Positions 25,620 to 36,109 of a stretch of DNA of 64,000 bases are shown in pieces. This stretch comes from Ascidia mentula. Its lineage: Eukaryota > Chordata > Ascidiacea > Phlebobranchia > Ascidiidae. The notes beneath the pieces were generated by a model, which saw only the letters and a program-made list of their open reading frames with translations, was not told the origin of the DNA and did no database searches. The position numbers were made by a program, and so were the translations under genes. How positions within the stretch are numbered: position 1 is the stretch's first letter; each line of letters starts with the position of its first letter. The DNA lies in the NCBI GenBank assembly GCA_947561715.1, contig OX387202.1:10863001-10927000 (forward strand). The letters are read 5' to 3'.

Positions 25620-28600
25620 TTTTAGTGTAAATGGTTGGAGAAGTGAACATGTTTGCATCGGTGGAACAAGGTACAGAAAAAAAGTGTCGCGATTGTAAAT
25701 ATTTTCTTTCACTTCATAATTGTTCGACACTAACTGCGTCTTTCAAACGTTTTTGATATGTTGCTGTGGTGACTACCTCCAATCATAAGGTGACAACGCC
25801 GATAAAACCCACAGACGTTATGGGTGTGATTCGGGAAAAATCTGATGTCACGAAAGTATATCTATACTTATTTATTTATTTTCGTCCATATTTCTTTGGT
25901 AAATACTGTTAACATTTCTTTGCAAGCAAGGTCGGGACAGTCAAACAAACAATTTGATTGCATTACATTTTTTGCAAAGGACAATTCAATTTTTTTCCTG
26001 CAAATAATATATAAAGCAATTATAATATATCACAGTTTCGTTGATAGAGAATATTTTTCGCCTGGATCACCATCCTTCACAAGCCCCTTACAATTAAACC
26101 GTCTACTTGATATCGACACATGCCTTTTCATCCGGGAAGCCACCACATAATGTCAATATGAATTGACCCGGGTGGGGAAGACCAACCTCAAATATCTGTA
26201 AACGTTGATGAGCGTAAATAAACAAAAAAAACTGTTGTTCTCAGTTTGCACATTTTGCACATTGCACATTCGAGTAAGCCTACTGCGTCCTGCAATTTGT
26301 TTCCAACTTTTTCTTGGAGAATTGACGAGAATATGAGATCAGTTCTACCCAACGTGTTTTTAAGGGTTACCCTCACATATCCACTCTCGTCTGTTCTTAT
26401 CAATGCATTTTGATGGGAAAAAAGTTCAACTTGAAGTTTATAGAAGTTGGGATATTTTATGACCGATTTCTGCCCATAAAATAGGGTTTTAAAATATTAA
26501 CGTCGGAAAGGAACATTGTCGTTTAACTGTAAACTAATCGCATATTTCCGAACTATAGCACAAAAAATGGTAGTAGGTAAACAAATTAGGTACTAGATTT
26601 GCATACAATAATTACAAGATCCAACGAATGATATTGACTATTGGAAGGTTGATTTTACTTTTTCTTAAAAATATCGCTTTTCTGGCTGTAAATGTAAAAG
26701 GAAATACTTATGCTTTGAAAGAAAAAATAATACGTATTTGTATACTTCAAAATGATCAAGTGTTATTGGTTGATGCAAAAGTTGCCAAGCGGATTCATCT
26801 GGATAATGGGTTGAGATAAACTTGTCTGGATCAGTAAGAAACCAATACTCATTAAACTTGTACGACCTTACCCTTGTTATTTCTAAAAAAACGTTGATTG
26901 GAAAACGAAAAGTTCACCCAGCACTCGACAAAAAAGTTTCATCGTTTTGGTTGCTATTTCGTGTGGATTTGAATTGTGAGCAAAATGTTGATTATAATAA
27001 ACGGTATTTTGACAAATGTCTATATTTGACAAATGTGTATATATAAAATACCGTTTTTGTGTGTATATGAGCTAGGTGCCCGTATCAGTAAAAAAAATAA
27101 ATCTGCAAAAACATACGATACCGTCTTCAGACCTAGCTCCCCAATCGGTGTCAATAAATCTCCATTCATTGTATATCAATACAGCATTCCACCTTCCATG
27201 AAATTCACCAGGATTGACAGCAAAAGAATGGTCGGGATAATAGCCAACACATTTCACGTAACCTTCGATTATTTTACAATGGATAGCAGCGGATCTACAG
27301 ACCAACAAAATAATAATAAACGTTTTGTGCTTTACTCAGTAAAACAAAGATATCCGAAAAATGAGTTTGGGATATATTAAAAATAACTGCTTATTATTTA
27401 AAAATTTGCGTTTTTACCTACAGAGTCGTTTGAACAAATCAGTGTAATCAGTTTTGTCTTCTTTGATAGCTTTCAAATGAGCAAGTGGTGAATCGTCATC
27501 TAAGTGTTCAGGAAAGTTGATTGCATTCAAATCTTGAGAGCTGACCCAGTGGAAAAGAATCCGAACCTAAACCACATAATAATCTTTAAACTCCCTTCTC
27601 TTCTCAAATGATAATAATTTAACCTTTTCCAGATCGGTTAATTTCCAAACGCAGAGCTCGTTCATTAATGCTGGAAAAGTAATGTTCATTGACTCCATGT
27701 TAATGGCATATTCTTCAAGATCATTGAACAATGATGTTTCCCTGACCCTGCACAATTAGAACACAATTATGTGAGGTTTGATAGAATTCGCCAAGAAACA
27801 CATTTGGGTGCTAACTTGTACAAAGCTGCTTTGCTTGATGATGGTGGATATGGTTCAGGTAGATCACTCATTACTGGCACATACTCTCTTTGATTTTTAC
27901 TATTGTAAACCGTTGTCACGTGTGTCGCTGAACTGAAATTCTAAAAACATTCTATTAAACTTTGTATATTAAACAAATACGAAGTTAGTAGAAAGATACA
28001 TAGACCTCTTTTCGGTTTCGTAAATATTCTTCAAGATGTGTTCGGCGCCTTTCTTGGTTTCGTCTCTTGATTTCTTGTTCCCTGAAAAGTTTATAGCTTG
28101 CATTTTCAATGCGATAATGGATGAAAGTAACTGATTTTTTCAACAACCTGATGTTTCATGTCTTTTATGCAAAACCTAAAAATTTATTTCCCTAATTTCC
28201 TTTTCGTGCAACCAACTGTCGATTTATTTGTGACATTATAACGTAAATGCGAAACATAAAGTATGACGTTACCTTTCTATATCCAAGCGAATAATGGCGG
28301 CTTTTGTCTCAAAGAATCCACATAAGGCATTCACTAAAAACACAATTTAAGAATAACGTAACCACGAAGCAGTTCAAAATATTGTTGTTTAACATAACGG
28401 TGTTTGAATGCGATGGCCCCAAATTTAGTTTTTGATTTAGATGAACTTTATTGAATAACTGCTCAAAGTTTGATGTACCGTTATTGCGCTGCTCCATTGT
28501 GCCTCTGAGATAACCACAAAATGTTGCAAACGTTGTTTGTGACAAGTTAATCTGACGTTGCTGCTAAAACAACTGACCTCCTGCGTTCTAATGAAAGTCA

Positions 28601-29240
28601 CGAATACTCATATTACATTCAGTAAAGGGTTGACCTTGTAATTACAAGACCTGGTTTTAAAAATCATCAGGCTACACCTGATATAGCTTTTAAAAGTTTA
28701 GAAATCCTGCGAATTTAAGAGTAATAGCACGTTTCAAAGATCGAATAAACAGCATTAAAACTAAGCTCTGGCAGAATGGTTACCAGCATGTCATTGATCT
28801 AAAATATCACACGATTCGAAACTGCATTGATCAACAAATTAATTAAGAACATCTTCGTGCAAAAGGCTACTACAATGACGAAAACATTGCAAAAACTATA
28901 TCAATTTCTTAAAGTGAACGAAACATTAGGTAAATTGTGAAATACTGTAAATTTGAATTGTCGAAAAAAATTTCCTGTACGATACCCTATCTTGACTGGA
29001 GCTACCTGCTAATTATTTGAAACCAACTACTTTGTCGTTAAACCAACTGACTCGACGACTGTATGCGATCATAAGACCTGTAAACAAGGTCGTGTCAATC
29101 TTTAACCAAATTCGAAGTATTCCTGCGCCACGCTATGATGACTGCAAACTAAACTTGAGTGCCGCAGCAAACATTCAAGTGGCAAAAGCCAATAATCGCC
29201 AGACTTTGTCGACGTGATTCCTGCTACAGACAACACCAGG
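25620..29240. repeat. Right arm of a large inverted duplication (pairs with 8.78-12.65 kb)
   Basis: The whole block, including flanking repeats and every exon and intron of KY-like copy B, matches the reverse complement of 8.78-12.65 kb. The 13-kb interval between the arms holds the lectin gene and the tandem duplication. Confidence 0.9.
26103..28497 (-). CDS. KY/hillarin-like transglutaminase-fold gene, copy B
   Basis: Ten exons on the minus strand mirror copy A: 28497-28479, 28333-28273, 28081-28006, 27940-27822, 27747-27624, 27566-27418, 27294-27122, 26882-26746, about 26469-26270 and 26195-26103. Exons 1-8 have intact splice sites and compatible phases. Visible motifs are YYPDHSF, YNEWRFIDTDWGAR and EYWFLTDPDKFISTHYPDES. 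The Cys position of the catalytic triad is Lys (KEDKTDY) and the aligned His position is Gly, with a His one residue earlier (FHGRW). The 3' end is doubtful: the donor after exon 9 seen in other copies is missing, and a short deletion in exon 10 changes the frame so the protein would end at VDIK. It could be a gene with a new C terminus or a young pseudogene. Confidence 0.72.
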
Positions 29241-29460
29241 ACGCTAAATACACGCTTGTAATTTTACTAAATTCCCTCATTATATTAATCTCGTCCAAAA
29301 TCTATATTTTTACTTACAAGATACCAAAATATATGCTGCAATAACATAACTTTTTATAAGTTCTTTCAGGATTTAGAAATATAAATTAAAGTGGTTGATC
29401 CAGCTTGGCTGCAATGCCTTGGCTGCAATGCCTTGCCTGTGAACCTTATGATTTGTTGTA
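28500..29460. other. 5' flank of copy B
   Basis: Mirrors 8.8-9.5 kb upstream of copy A, including the flanking repeat at 29.01-29.23 kb. No separate gene is seen; 29.24-29.46 kb is unremarkable AT-rich sequence. Confidence 0.6.
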
Positions 29461-29777
29461 ACTAATAGTAGGATAAAGGATATACGGCTTCAATACAATC
29501 CAATATTACATCTACGGAATTAAAAGAACTTAATATCTCAAAAACAAGTTCCATCTCTAATCTTTCATTGAAAAAAAAAAATTTGCCTAAAAGTTTATTA
29601 AAATTTTTGAGAATAACCTGAGCAGCGCTTGCCGGTACTAAATACTTCAATAATTCGGGAACAAGCAATGCGAAAAATTGCAATTTACCTACAACTGTTT
29701 GCTATCATGAGTCACAAGTTTGCTATCATTAGTCACTCCCAAGCCTTTTACACTGAATCTTAAGAATAACCGTTTAC

Positions 29778-30169
29778 CTTTAATCAGCTGCACTGATGAG
29801 ACCTTACAGGTCGAAACAGTGCGTGTACACACCCTGCCTGCAGCTTTGCAATAATATGGCTTTTTTGCACATTTATTATTCATCATTTGAGTCAGAATTG
29901 TGTTAATTTGTGGGTCATCAGTCATTACAAAGTTCCCACCCATCAATTCACATTTCTCCTGTGCAGTGTTCGCATCCACAAGATTATCAGATATTATCAA
30001 AATGCTGTCTTCGACGACTGCAATTGTCTGGTTGCAGTCTGCAAAAAGTTATCAGAAAATATTTTGCGTGTAAGGTATACTGAAACTTACTGCTTGCTGT
30101 GATAAAGTTGAGTTGCGATAATAATAGATAGATCCACAAAAAATTGAAAAGTACTCTTCCCATTATCAT
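29778..30169 (-). CDS. Secreted C-type-lectin-like protein, 5' two exons (partial)
   Basis: Exon 1 (30169-30091) encodes a signal peptide beginning MIMGRVLFNFLWIYLLL and ends at a GTAAGT donor in phase 1. Exon 2 (30038-29778) follows TTTTTTGCAG in the matching phase. It gives an N-terminal C-type-lectin-fold signature (ANTAQEKCELMGGNFV). The rest of a CTLD, with its W-x-G core and last cysteines, is not found downstream. The last codons of exon 2 lie antisense to a hammerhead-like repeat (29783-29835), so the true exon end may be earlier. Probably a truncated gene or pseudogene. Confidence 0.5.
29783..29835 (+). ncRNA. Hammerhead-ribozyme-like motif
   Basis: CTGATGA, then stem II GACC/GGTC with loop TTACA, then GAAAC: a complete conserved core. 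Stem III can form as ACA/TGT around a GTGCG loop, followed by AC. A stem I is possible only with an internal loop (GCTGCA upstream, TGCAGC downstream). Self-cleavage cannot be judged by eye. Confidence 0.5.
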
Positions 30170-30324
30170 GTTATCCTAATAATGACTTTGTAACTAGTAT
30201 TTGTTTAACGAATATCTTATTTTTATCATAAATATTTGTTCCTCTCAAAAAGGAATTCTACACTTGTCAAACCCTTACTTCAACTGCCATAGTGTTTTGA
30301 CAACACATATATTCTTTTCTTTTC

Positions 30325-30995
30325 TTTGTGAACACGCCGTGAAAAACAGATACAAGATATATATATTCGTGTAAGTTCTGATGTGAAAACGCGCAAGTAG
30401 AACAAAAAAGGAATTAATAAAACAACATTTTTTCACATTATCACGCAGACGATTACGCCAGAGTAGTATTGGATTCGGCGGGCAGTGATTACACTAACGC
30501 CGCCTACATTCCCGGTTAAAAGAATTCTTGAAAGTTCATCGCAACTCAGGGACCTAAAGAGGAAACAATTATATATTTCTGGCTCATGGTTTGGCAAGAA
30601 CATACCAGCATTATTGTTATGCTGACTGGTCTGGTTGAAAATGGAAAGGTCAGACCCCGACATTCCTAGCATATATATCTATCTAACACTTTATGCACCT
30701 AACATTCGTATTGTAGTCAAAGTGTGAACAGTATTGGCCAAACATCGGATCTCAGGATAAAATAAAACCTGGATTTACCGTCCAAATACCACAAAAAATA
30801 CAAGTTGGTGGAACTATTCAACGGCAGATCATTTTGCTACATGATAAGGTGGTTTGAAAATGCTCTCATTTTCCATTTAGTTTTATACGTTGATTTTGCA
30901 GGAGAAACGTGGAGTGACACAGCTTCATTACACAACTTGGCCAGATTATGGAGTTACTGTCACTGCAACAAATATGATCTATGTGCAAAGAAAAA
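30325..30995 (+). pseudogene. Receptor-type protein tyrosine phosphatase fragment
   Basis: Exons at 30449-30648, 30717-30848 and 30902 to about 30990 encode consecutive blocks of a PTP catalytic domain. These are DYARVVLDSAGSDYTNAAYIPG, then [11 protein letters not shown], then [13 protein letters not shown], then KCEQYWPNIGS, and the WPD loop in TQLHYTTWPDYGV. A possible earlier piece with NRYK lies near 30.33-30.37 kb. Two in-frame stops (TAA at 30517, TGA at 30529) fall where intact PTPs have Tyr and a basic residue. The HCSAGVGRTG active-site block is absent, because the sequence switches to an ABC transporter exon near 30.98 kb. Dead gene fragment. Confidence 0.85.
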
Positions 30996-31365
30996 ACAGC
31001 CTTGGTTGTCACTCACCGTCTTTCAATGGCGGTCGATGCCGATTTCATATTGGTTCTTCGTGACGGAGAAACAGTGGAACGCGGCAGGTATATAGACCTC
31101 GAGCGTGTTTGTTTATTTCTGACACACTAATTGGCCTTTTTATTGACAAAGTTTGTTTTAATGTCGCAAAAATGTATGTTTCATTATGTATGATAGCCAC
31201 AGTGAGCTCATGTCACGTGATCAAGTTTACGCCAACATGTGGAAGCAACAGCTCCTGGAGGCTGTGGAAAATGTGAATTCTATGAAATGTTATCCACAGT
31301 CATCTGAACCAGCTGACCAGCGTTTGGTGGAAGTGAACAATATGTCAAATACTAGCTTACGATAA
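30979..31365 (+). pseudogene. ABCB6-like half-transporter, last two exons
   Basis: Exon pieces about 30979-31087 and 31197-31365, joined in phase 2. They encode the H-loop region of an ABC ATPase (TALVVTHRLS, ILVLRDGETVERG) and then HSELMSRDQVYANMWKQQL with a short Ser-rich tail and stop. This is the pattern of ABCB6/HMT1-type half transporters at their C terminus. The frame differs from that of the PTP part upstream, and Walker A, signature and Walker B exons are absent. It is thus a transplanted 3' end. A second copy of the last exon lies at 57688-57856 (-). Confidence 0.82.
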
Positions 31366-31857
31366 AGTTTGTAGATAATCAACTTCTGAGGTTGGTGATA
31401 TGTTTGCTTATTACATTTCTCATTTAATTCATAAGTTTTTTAATTGTACAGGTTGAAGTAAGCTAGTTTTGCTGGAACGAGTATCTGTGCCACGTTTCGA
31501 AACGAGCAAAGCATTAGGCTATCTACATCTAAGCTGTGGTAAAGGTTGCAACGATTACTTTCACTACGTAAACGAGACGGTTTCCCATGTAATGAAATTT
31601 ACTATTGGGACTCGGTGTTTATGGCTAAAGGCATTTAATTGCACCTGCAGATATGTCCGTGTATTTTTTGCATGAAATTGATGCCAATTTGCATTTTTAT
31701 GAGACCTAAAATTGTATGTGCATTTTTCTATTTCGTGCATCAACTTCGGTGGTAATAATAAGTGCTTTTACGTACTGTTGAACCAAAGACACGTCTTATT
31801 TCGCAAAGTTGACAAATTACACTTTCAGTTAGGCCACAACATAAAGTTGCAGACAGT
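31366..31857. repeat. 3' flank of the ABCB6-like fragment, repeated in KY spacers
   Basis: 31.46-31.62 kb recurs as reverse complement in every KY-like spacer (34.45-34.60, 40.29-40.45, 46.13-46.28, 51.47-51.62 and 57.44-57.60 kb). Confidence 0.8.
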
Positions 31858-31905
31858 ATTCGTCGCCATAATTGAAGAATAAGTGCTTCAATTATGGCGA
31901 CGAAT
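31858..31905. repeat. Perfect 20-bp hairpin with 8-nt loop
   Basis: ATTCGTCGCCATAATTGAAG at 31858-31877 is followed by an 8-nt loop and its exact reverse complement at 31886-31905. No explanation from neighbouring features. Confidence 0.9.
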
Positions 31906-31959
31906 CAACGAGGCCAAGGCGTTAAAAACTTTGCCGTTTAGTCTAGAATACCACTAGGA

Positions 31960-32157
31960 GATAAAACAATTTCGACGCATACCACCTAGTTGAATGTTAC
32001 AAAGTAACCTAGGGGATGAAGTAACGAACATTTTGAGATCACTTACGATTTTTTAAATTTGAACTATATCCGCAAATTACGGAAAGGTGCTCGCTACCAC
32101 CTGAAACGCCGTCGTGTACCACTTAGTGGTTCGCATACCACCGGTTAGGAAACACTG
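31960..32157. mobile_element. Decayed hAT element, reversed copy
   Basis: Matches the reverse complement of the element at 23997-24231, ending with CCGGTTAGGAAACACTG. The other end is degraded. Confidence 0.7.
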
Positions 32158-32539
32158 CTGTAAAACAAAAGGCCATACGGTACTTTCAATTTCATTTCGT
32201 TGTGTTTTTTTTCTGGAAACTCTACGCCTAAATACACAATTTACTACTGTGGGATCCGGTTGTCGCTGCGACTTCACAACTTCCAAATCGTTTCATTTTT
32301 TTATTGCATACAACGTAAACAGCTAGAAGTATAGGCTATGGCACAGGCACCGGCAAAACGACAGACATCTTTGAGTCGCTAACACAACTAGTATGAAAGG
32401 TACTTTCCACACTTGCCTGTAGGTCTTTGACCTACAGAACGTATACTTTATAAACCAACGTAATAACTTGATTTGACACAATACGTCGTTGAGTGGGTAA
32501 ATGCTGTTGATTGGGTAAACCTTTCTGGCACCACTGTGT

Positions 32540-32910
32540 GAATTGTAATTTCGTAAAAAAGGCATCTCGCACAGCTGTTTTCAACCATCAAGTTGCGGGA
32601 CATTGCTCATGGTGTTTTAACGTTGTGTACCAACTCACCTGCTCCTGTGGGGCCACTTTGGTGAAACCACGCGCAACCTTGCCGTTTGCATGAAGGAGGA
32701 TCATCCCTCAACGAAAGCCGAAAGTGAGGTCTGCAATCACCTGTGGGAAAAATCGGATCATCAAGTTAATTTCAATTTGCCCAAATTTCCGCACGATTGT
32801 CACATCAAATCCAAATTGCCAATTCTTGAAACACTATATACATCCAGCACCATAAACCATCACTGAACGTAGATGACAGCTCCAAACCCCTATACCCATT
32901 CAACATCTAG
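32540..32910 (+). pseudogene. GIY-YIG nuclease end of a Penelope-like retroelement
   Basis: Translation in successive frames gives VYQLTCSCGA, then GETTRNLAV, then HPSTKAESEVCNHLWEKSDH, then LNVDDSSKPLYPFNI-stop. This matches the C-terminal GIY-YIG endonuclease region of Penelope-like elements. At least two frameshifts are present and the reverse-transcriptase part is missing, so it is a 5'-truncated dead copy. Confidence 0.75.
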
Positions 32911-33170
32911 GTCCGCACTGTAGCTCGACACATCGCAATTGATGACGTCGCTGCTGTGCTGTCGGCGCTGCTATCACGTGATGCGCCTCCGGCTTGTTGC
33001 TTGATGTTATTGTTTCTCTTCTGCCTGTTGATTCCCCTTTTTACCTTGACGCTTTTTTTTGCAAGCAGTTTATTATAGTACTGATGAGGAACCCAGTAAG
33101 GGTTCGAAACGTTTACTTAATATGATAAACAACATTTTAGCTCTGACTTTCCTTTTTAGACTCGTCAACT
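32911..33170 (+). mobile_element. Penelope-like element 3' tail
   Basis: Homologous to the reverse complement of 56955-57178, sharing the words CTTGACGCTTTT, AGTACTGAT and GGTTCGAAACGTTTA. It ends close to the junction with KY-like spacer sequence at about 33.2 kb. Confidence 0.7.
33081..33130 (+). ncRNA. Hammerhead-like motif in the Penelope tail
   Basis: CTGATGA, one extra G, stem II GAACCC/GGGTTC with loop AGTAA, then GAAAC. Stem III may form as GTTTA/TAAAC. A clear NUH cleavage site and stem I are not evident. Penelope-like elements are known to carry hammerhead ribozymes in their terminal repeats, which supports the call. Confidence 0.55.
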
Positions 33171-33388
33171 CCAGATATTTCGCACCTGATTCCATCTTAT
33201 TCTAACAGAAACTCTTCTTAACACTTTTGAGTGTCGTCACTGGTTACAAGCCAGATGTTTTAAACATTGCATTTGAATTCCAGTTTTACCTCAAATTATC
33301 AGCTTTTGCTGAAAAAGGCCTAATTAATTCGTTATGTGAAACACAGTATTATTATCATTACAATTGTTTTAACACACTTGATTGTTAG

Positions 33389-33803
33389 ATGTCCGTCATT
33401 AAATGGCCGATGTTTTACCAACTCAAACTTACATCACATCAGAATGCAATTGTACAAACTGAAGAAAATGGGTTTGTAAAAGTGACAATAAATTACGGGG
33501 TACGTAATGCCAAGTTTTTAACAAATCTCCATGAAAAAGTTGAAAGCAAGTTGCAAGACGAAGTGCTGAATTCTGTTAAGATCAAGCGAAGTAAAGACGA
33601 ACAGGTAAGAGTCAAATCAAAAATAAAGTGAGCGATATTGTAAAGGTTTGATTAAATCTGCTTTACAGTTGTTCGAGGTTCGCCTTCGTAAACCTGGGCA
33701 ATATATTTTGACCATATTAGGAAGACCATCAAGTGACAAAATATGGACGTATATATGTCGTTATCAAATAGACGGCTCCAAGATTAAATCCGACACTGAG
33801 TAA
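33389..33803 (+). pseudogene. Orphan last two exons of a KY-like gene
   Basis: 33389-33604 (216 nt) and 33669-33803 (135 nt) match exons 9 and 10 of the array genes in length, splice sites and frame, ending IKSDTE-stop. All upstream exons are missing. Similarity to the array begins at about 33.2 kb in intron 8, just after the Penelope-like tail. It has its own substitutions (GVRNAKFLTNLHEKV), so it is an older truncated unit at the array edge. Confidence 0.85.
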
Positions 33804-33929
33804 ACGAAGGAGAATACAAACTACAAACTAGTCATGTATTTACAGTGGTGTGTGTTGCCGATAACTGAAACGTATACTTGTGCATTATTTTTCACTCTAA
33901 AACAAACATGTGATCCATAATGTTCGGTA

Positions 33930-33982
33930 AGCTACTTACAGAGCAAACTGTTTCGACCAATAAGATCTCATCAGTGCAACTG
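33930..33982 (-). ncRNA. Hammerhead-ribozyme-like motif in KY spacer (copy 0)
   Basis: On the minus strand: CTGATGA, stem II GATC/GGTC with loop TTATT, GAAA, stem III CAG/CTG with loop TTTGCT, then TA as a possible cleavage site. Stem I can pair GTTGC upstream with GTAGC downstream (with wobbles) after one A-A mismatch. All core nucleotides are present. This is the most complete hammerhead candidate in the window. Confidence 0.55.
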
Positions 33983-34964
33983 GAGGGTGTAGTTCTGGAC
34001 TAAACGGTAAAATTTGTCACGCGTTTTATCGCTTTCGCCTCGTTTAACCGTTCCCATCATGTAAGTACACCATCCGTCAATAATTGTATCATGAACTTAT
34101 ACGACTGTTTGCATCATTCATTGTGGCTTAACTGAATGTGTATGTCTGAAATCGGAGAAAAAATTATGTAACTTGTCAATTTCATGAAACAAAACGTGTC
34201 CTTTTTGTGATCTAGCGCTGACAGTTTTCTTGAAGTTCAATTTGTACGTAAAACACTTGTCGCCACCTAAGTTGACATAGGAGCCACGTTAATAACCCTG
34301 ACATGCCTGCAGGTGTAATTAAATACTTTTTAATTTTGTCTGCAGTTGATATAACCTGATGCGAAGTAACTATGAACTTGATCAATCATTGACAAGATTT
34401 ATTAATAATCTTTGATGTTAAGAACATGCTTAAATTCCCGAAAAGAGCGTAAGTAAACACCGAGTCCCATTAGTAAACTTCTTTACATGGGAGAGTCTCG
34501 TTTACGTAGTGAAAGTAATCGTTGCGACCTTCGCTACAGCGTATGGAGATAGCCTGCTATTTTGCTCGTTTCGTCTAATACGCAGAAACACTTGTTCCAG
34601 TAAAATATTTTAACCAGTAAGATAAAAAAAACTTATTTAGAATACAGCCTCATAAATATCGTCATTGGATGCATCCATGCCGTAGGTAAGGTTATTTTTA
34701 AAGCAACAGTGATATGAAGTAATAAATGTCTTACCTGGTTGCTGAAATAAACATTACAGCTTATTGTATTATTTCATTAAAAACACGTAGTCCTGAGGTA
34801 GTCCTGAAGGCCTACGGTTTTACATAACGATATTTTCGTGGCAATGAAATTTCGTGCCGATAAATCTAATATTATAAACTGTAGAACCAGGCGTGCTATT
34901 GTATGCTGCTTTTTCCAGGCTTTATTGCTCATACACGATGTGTGTTACGAGGACCCCAAAAGGG

Positions 34965-35022
34965 CACAATAGCTACACTGCTGATGAGACATATCAAGTC
35001 AAAACAGTTTGAACTGTGCGAA
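34965..35022 (+). ncRNA. Degenerate hammerhead-like motif, opposite strand
   Basis: CTGATGA, stem GAC/GTC, then AAAAC in place of GAAAC, followed by a strong CAGTT/AACTG stem. One core base is changed, and in later units three bases of the core are deleted. Likely inactive. Confidence 0.4.
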
Positions 35023-36109
35023 AATGCAGTTCACGGATTTTGACTCAAGGGTTTCTCTTTTCTGTTTTTTTGTTACATTGGTGCAAGCGGTAGATACCGT
35101 TGGTCACAATCTGCACTCGATTCATTGTGATTGGCATGTATGCTTTTAATTGTTTAGTTTATAGCAATGTACAACCGTTTGCTTAATATAATATCTTTTG
35201 CAACATACAAATAAAGTCTGTTGCGGTTATTTGACACTCGTTTATCACACAACAATGCACCATCTATTTGTTTGTATTGTTCTTATAGAGCCTCATCTGA
35301 TTTTTTCATGGTTGATTAATCATTAATCAAAAATCGGATTTTTCGTCCGTGTTCGGTCATGCGCAACCACCTTCAGCGATGTGTGATAAGGTTGATCAGA
35401 CCATCACAGTTTTAAGACAAAGTAACGTTGCAAGGGTTTGTCTATTATCAAACTTCAATACCGATTAGACTTTAGTGCTAAACGTCGAAATTTCAAGTAG
35501 CATTTTAAAGAAATATTTTGACAATGCTTAATTTCAAGCACAAACGTGGAAGTGTATTTTTGCAACTAAATCGTAATATAACAAAACTAATGACAAAGCA
35601 AGATTCAAAATTTGTCAATAGTTGCAAACAATTTGTCACAGTTTGGCAATAATCTGATTTAGTTGTTAGAGTGCTTTTTCGTGCTACATTAAAGGGCTAT
35701 TACTTGATTGTGCACAGGTATTTCATTCAGGCAACATGGTATCTCGCGTGAACACCGTGTAGCCTCTTGTTTTAGCGCGTGATCATGCGCTTTGTTTGTT
35801 GACTTTTCGAGCTTTGCCCTTCGACGCTGTCAATTGATTTGGAATACTTTAACCCAAGTATTATGTTACCTGGCTAACTGCGGAGTCCATGTTAGTACAG
35901 TTTTGAGATATACCTCGTTAAATAGATCAAGCATGTTTTCCATGTATTCCCATGCACAACAGTTTTTCCTGCAAGGTTTAGTTCTTTTTAATGCGATCTA
36001 CCATAACATATGCCAGAGACACAAACACGGCTATTAACAAATCATGCAAGGTTCAGTTGCATCACAGCCAAGCTGGATCAGCCACCCGACAAGTCGAAGC
36101 GATATCTGA

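Noticed and set aside
29462..29683. Third exon of the lectin-like gene
   Set aside because: Its open frame after the acceptor at about 29.62 kb does not fit the phase-1 end of exon 2, and it has no CTLD motif.
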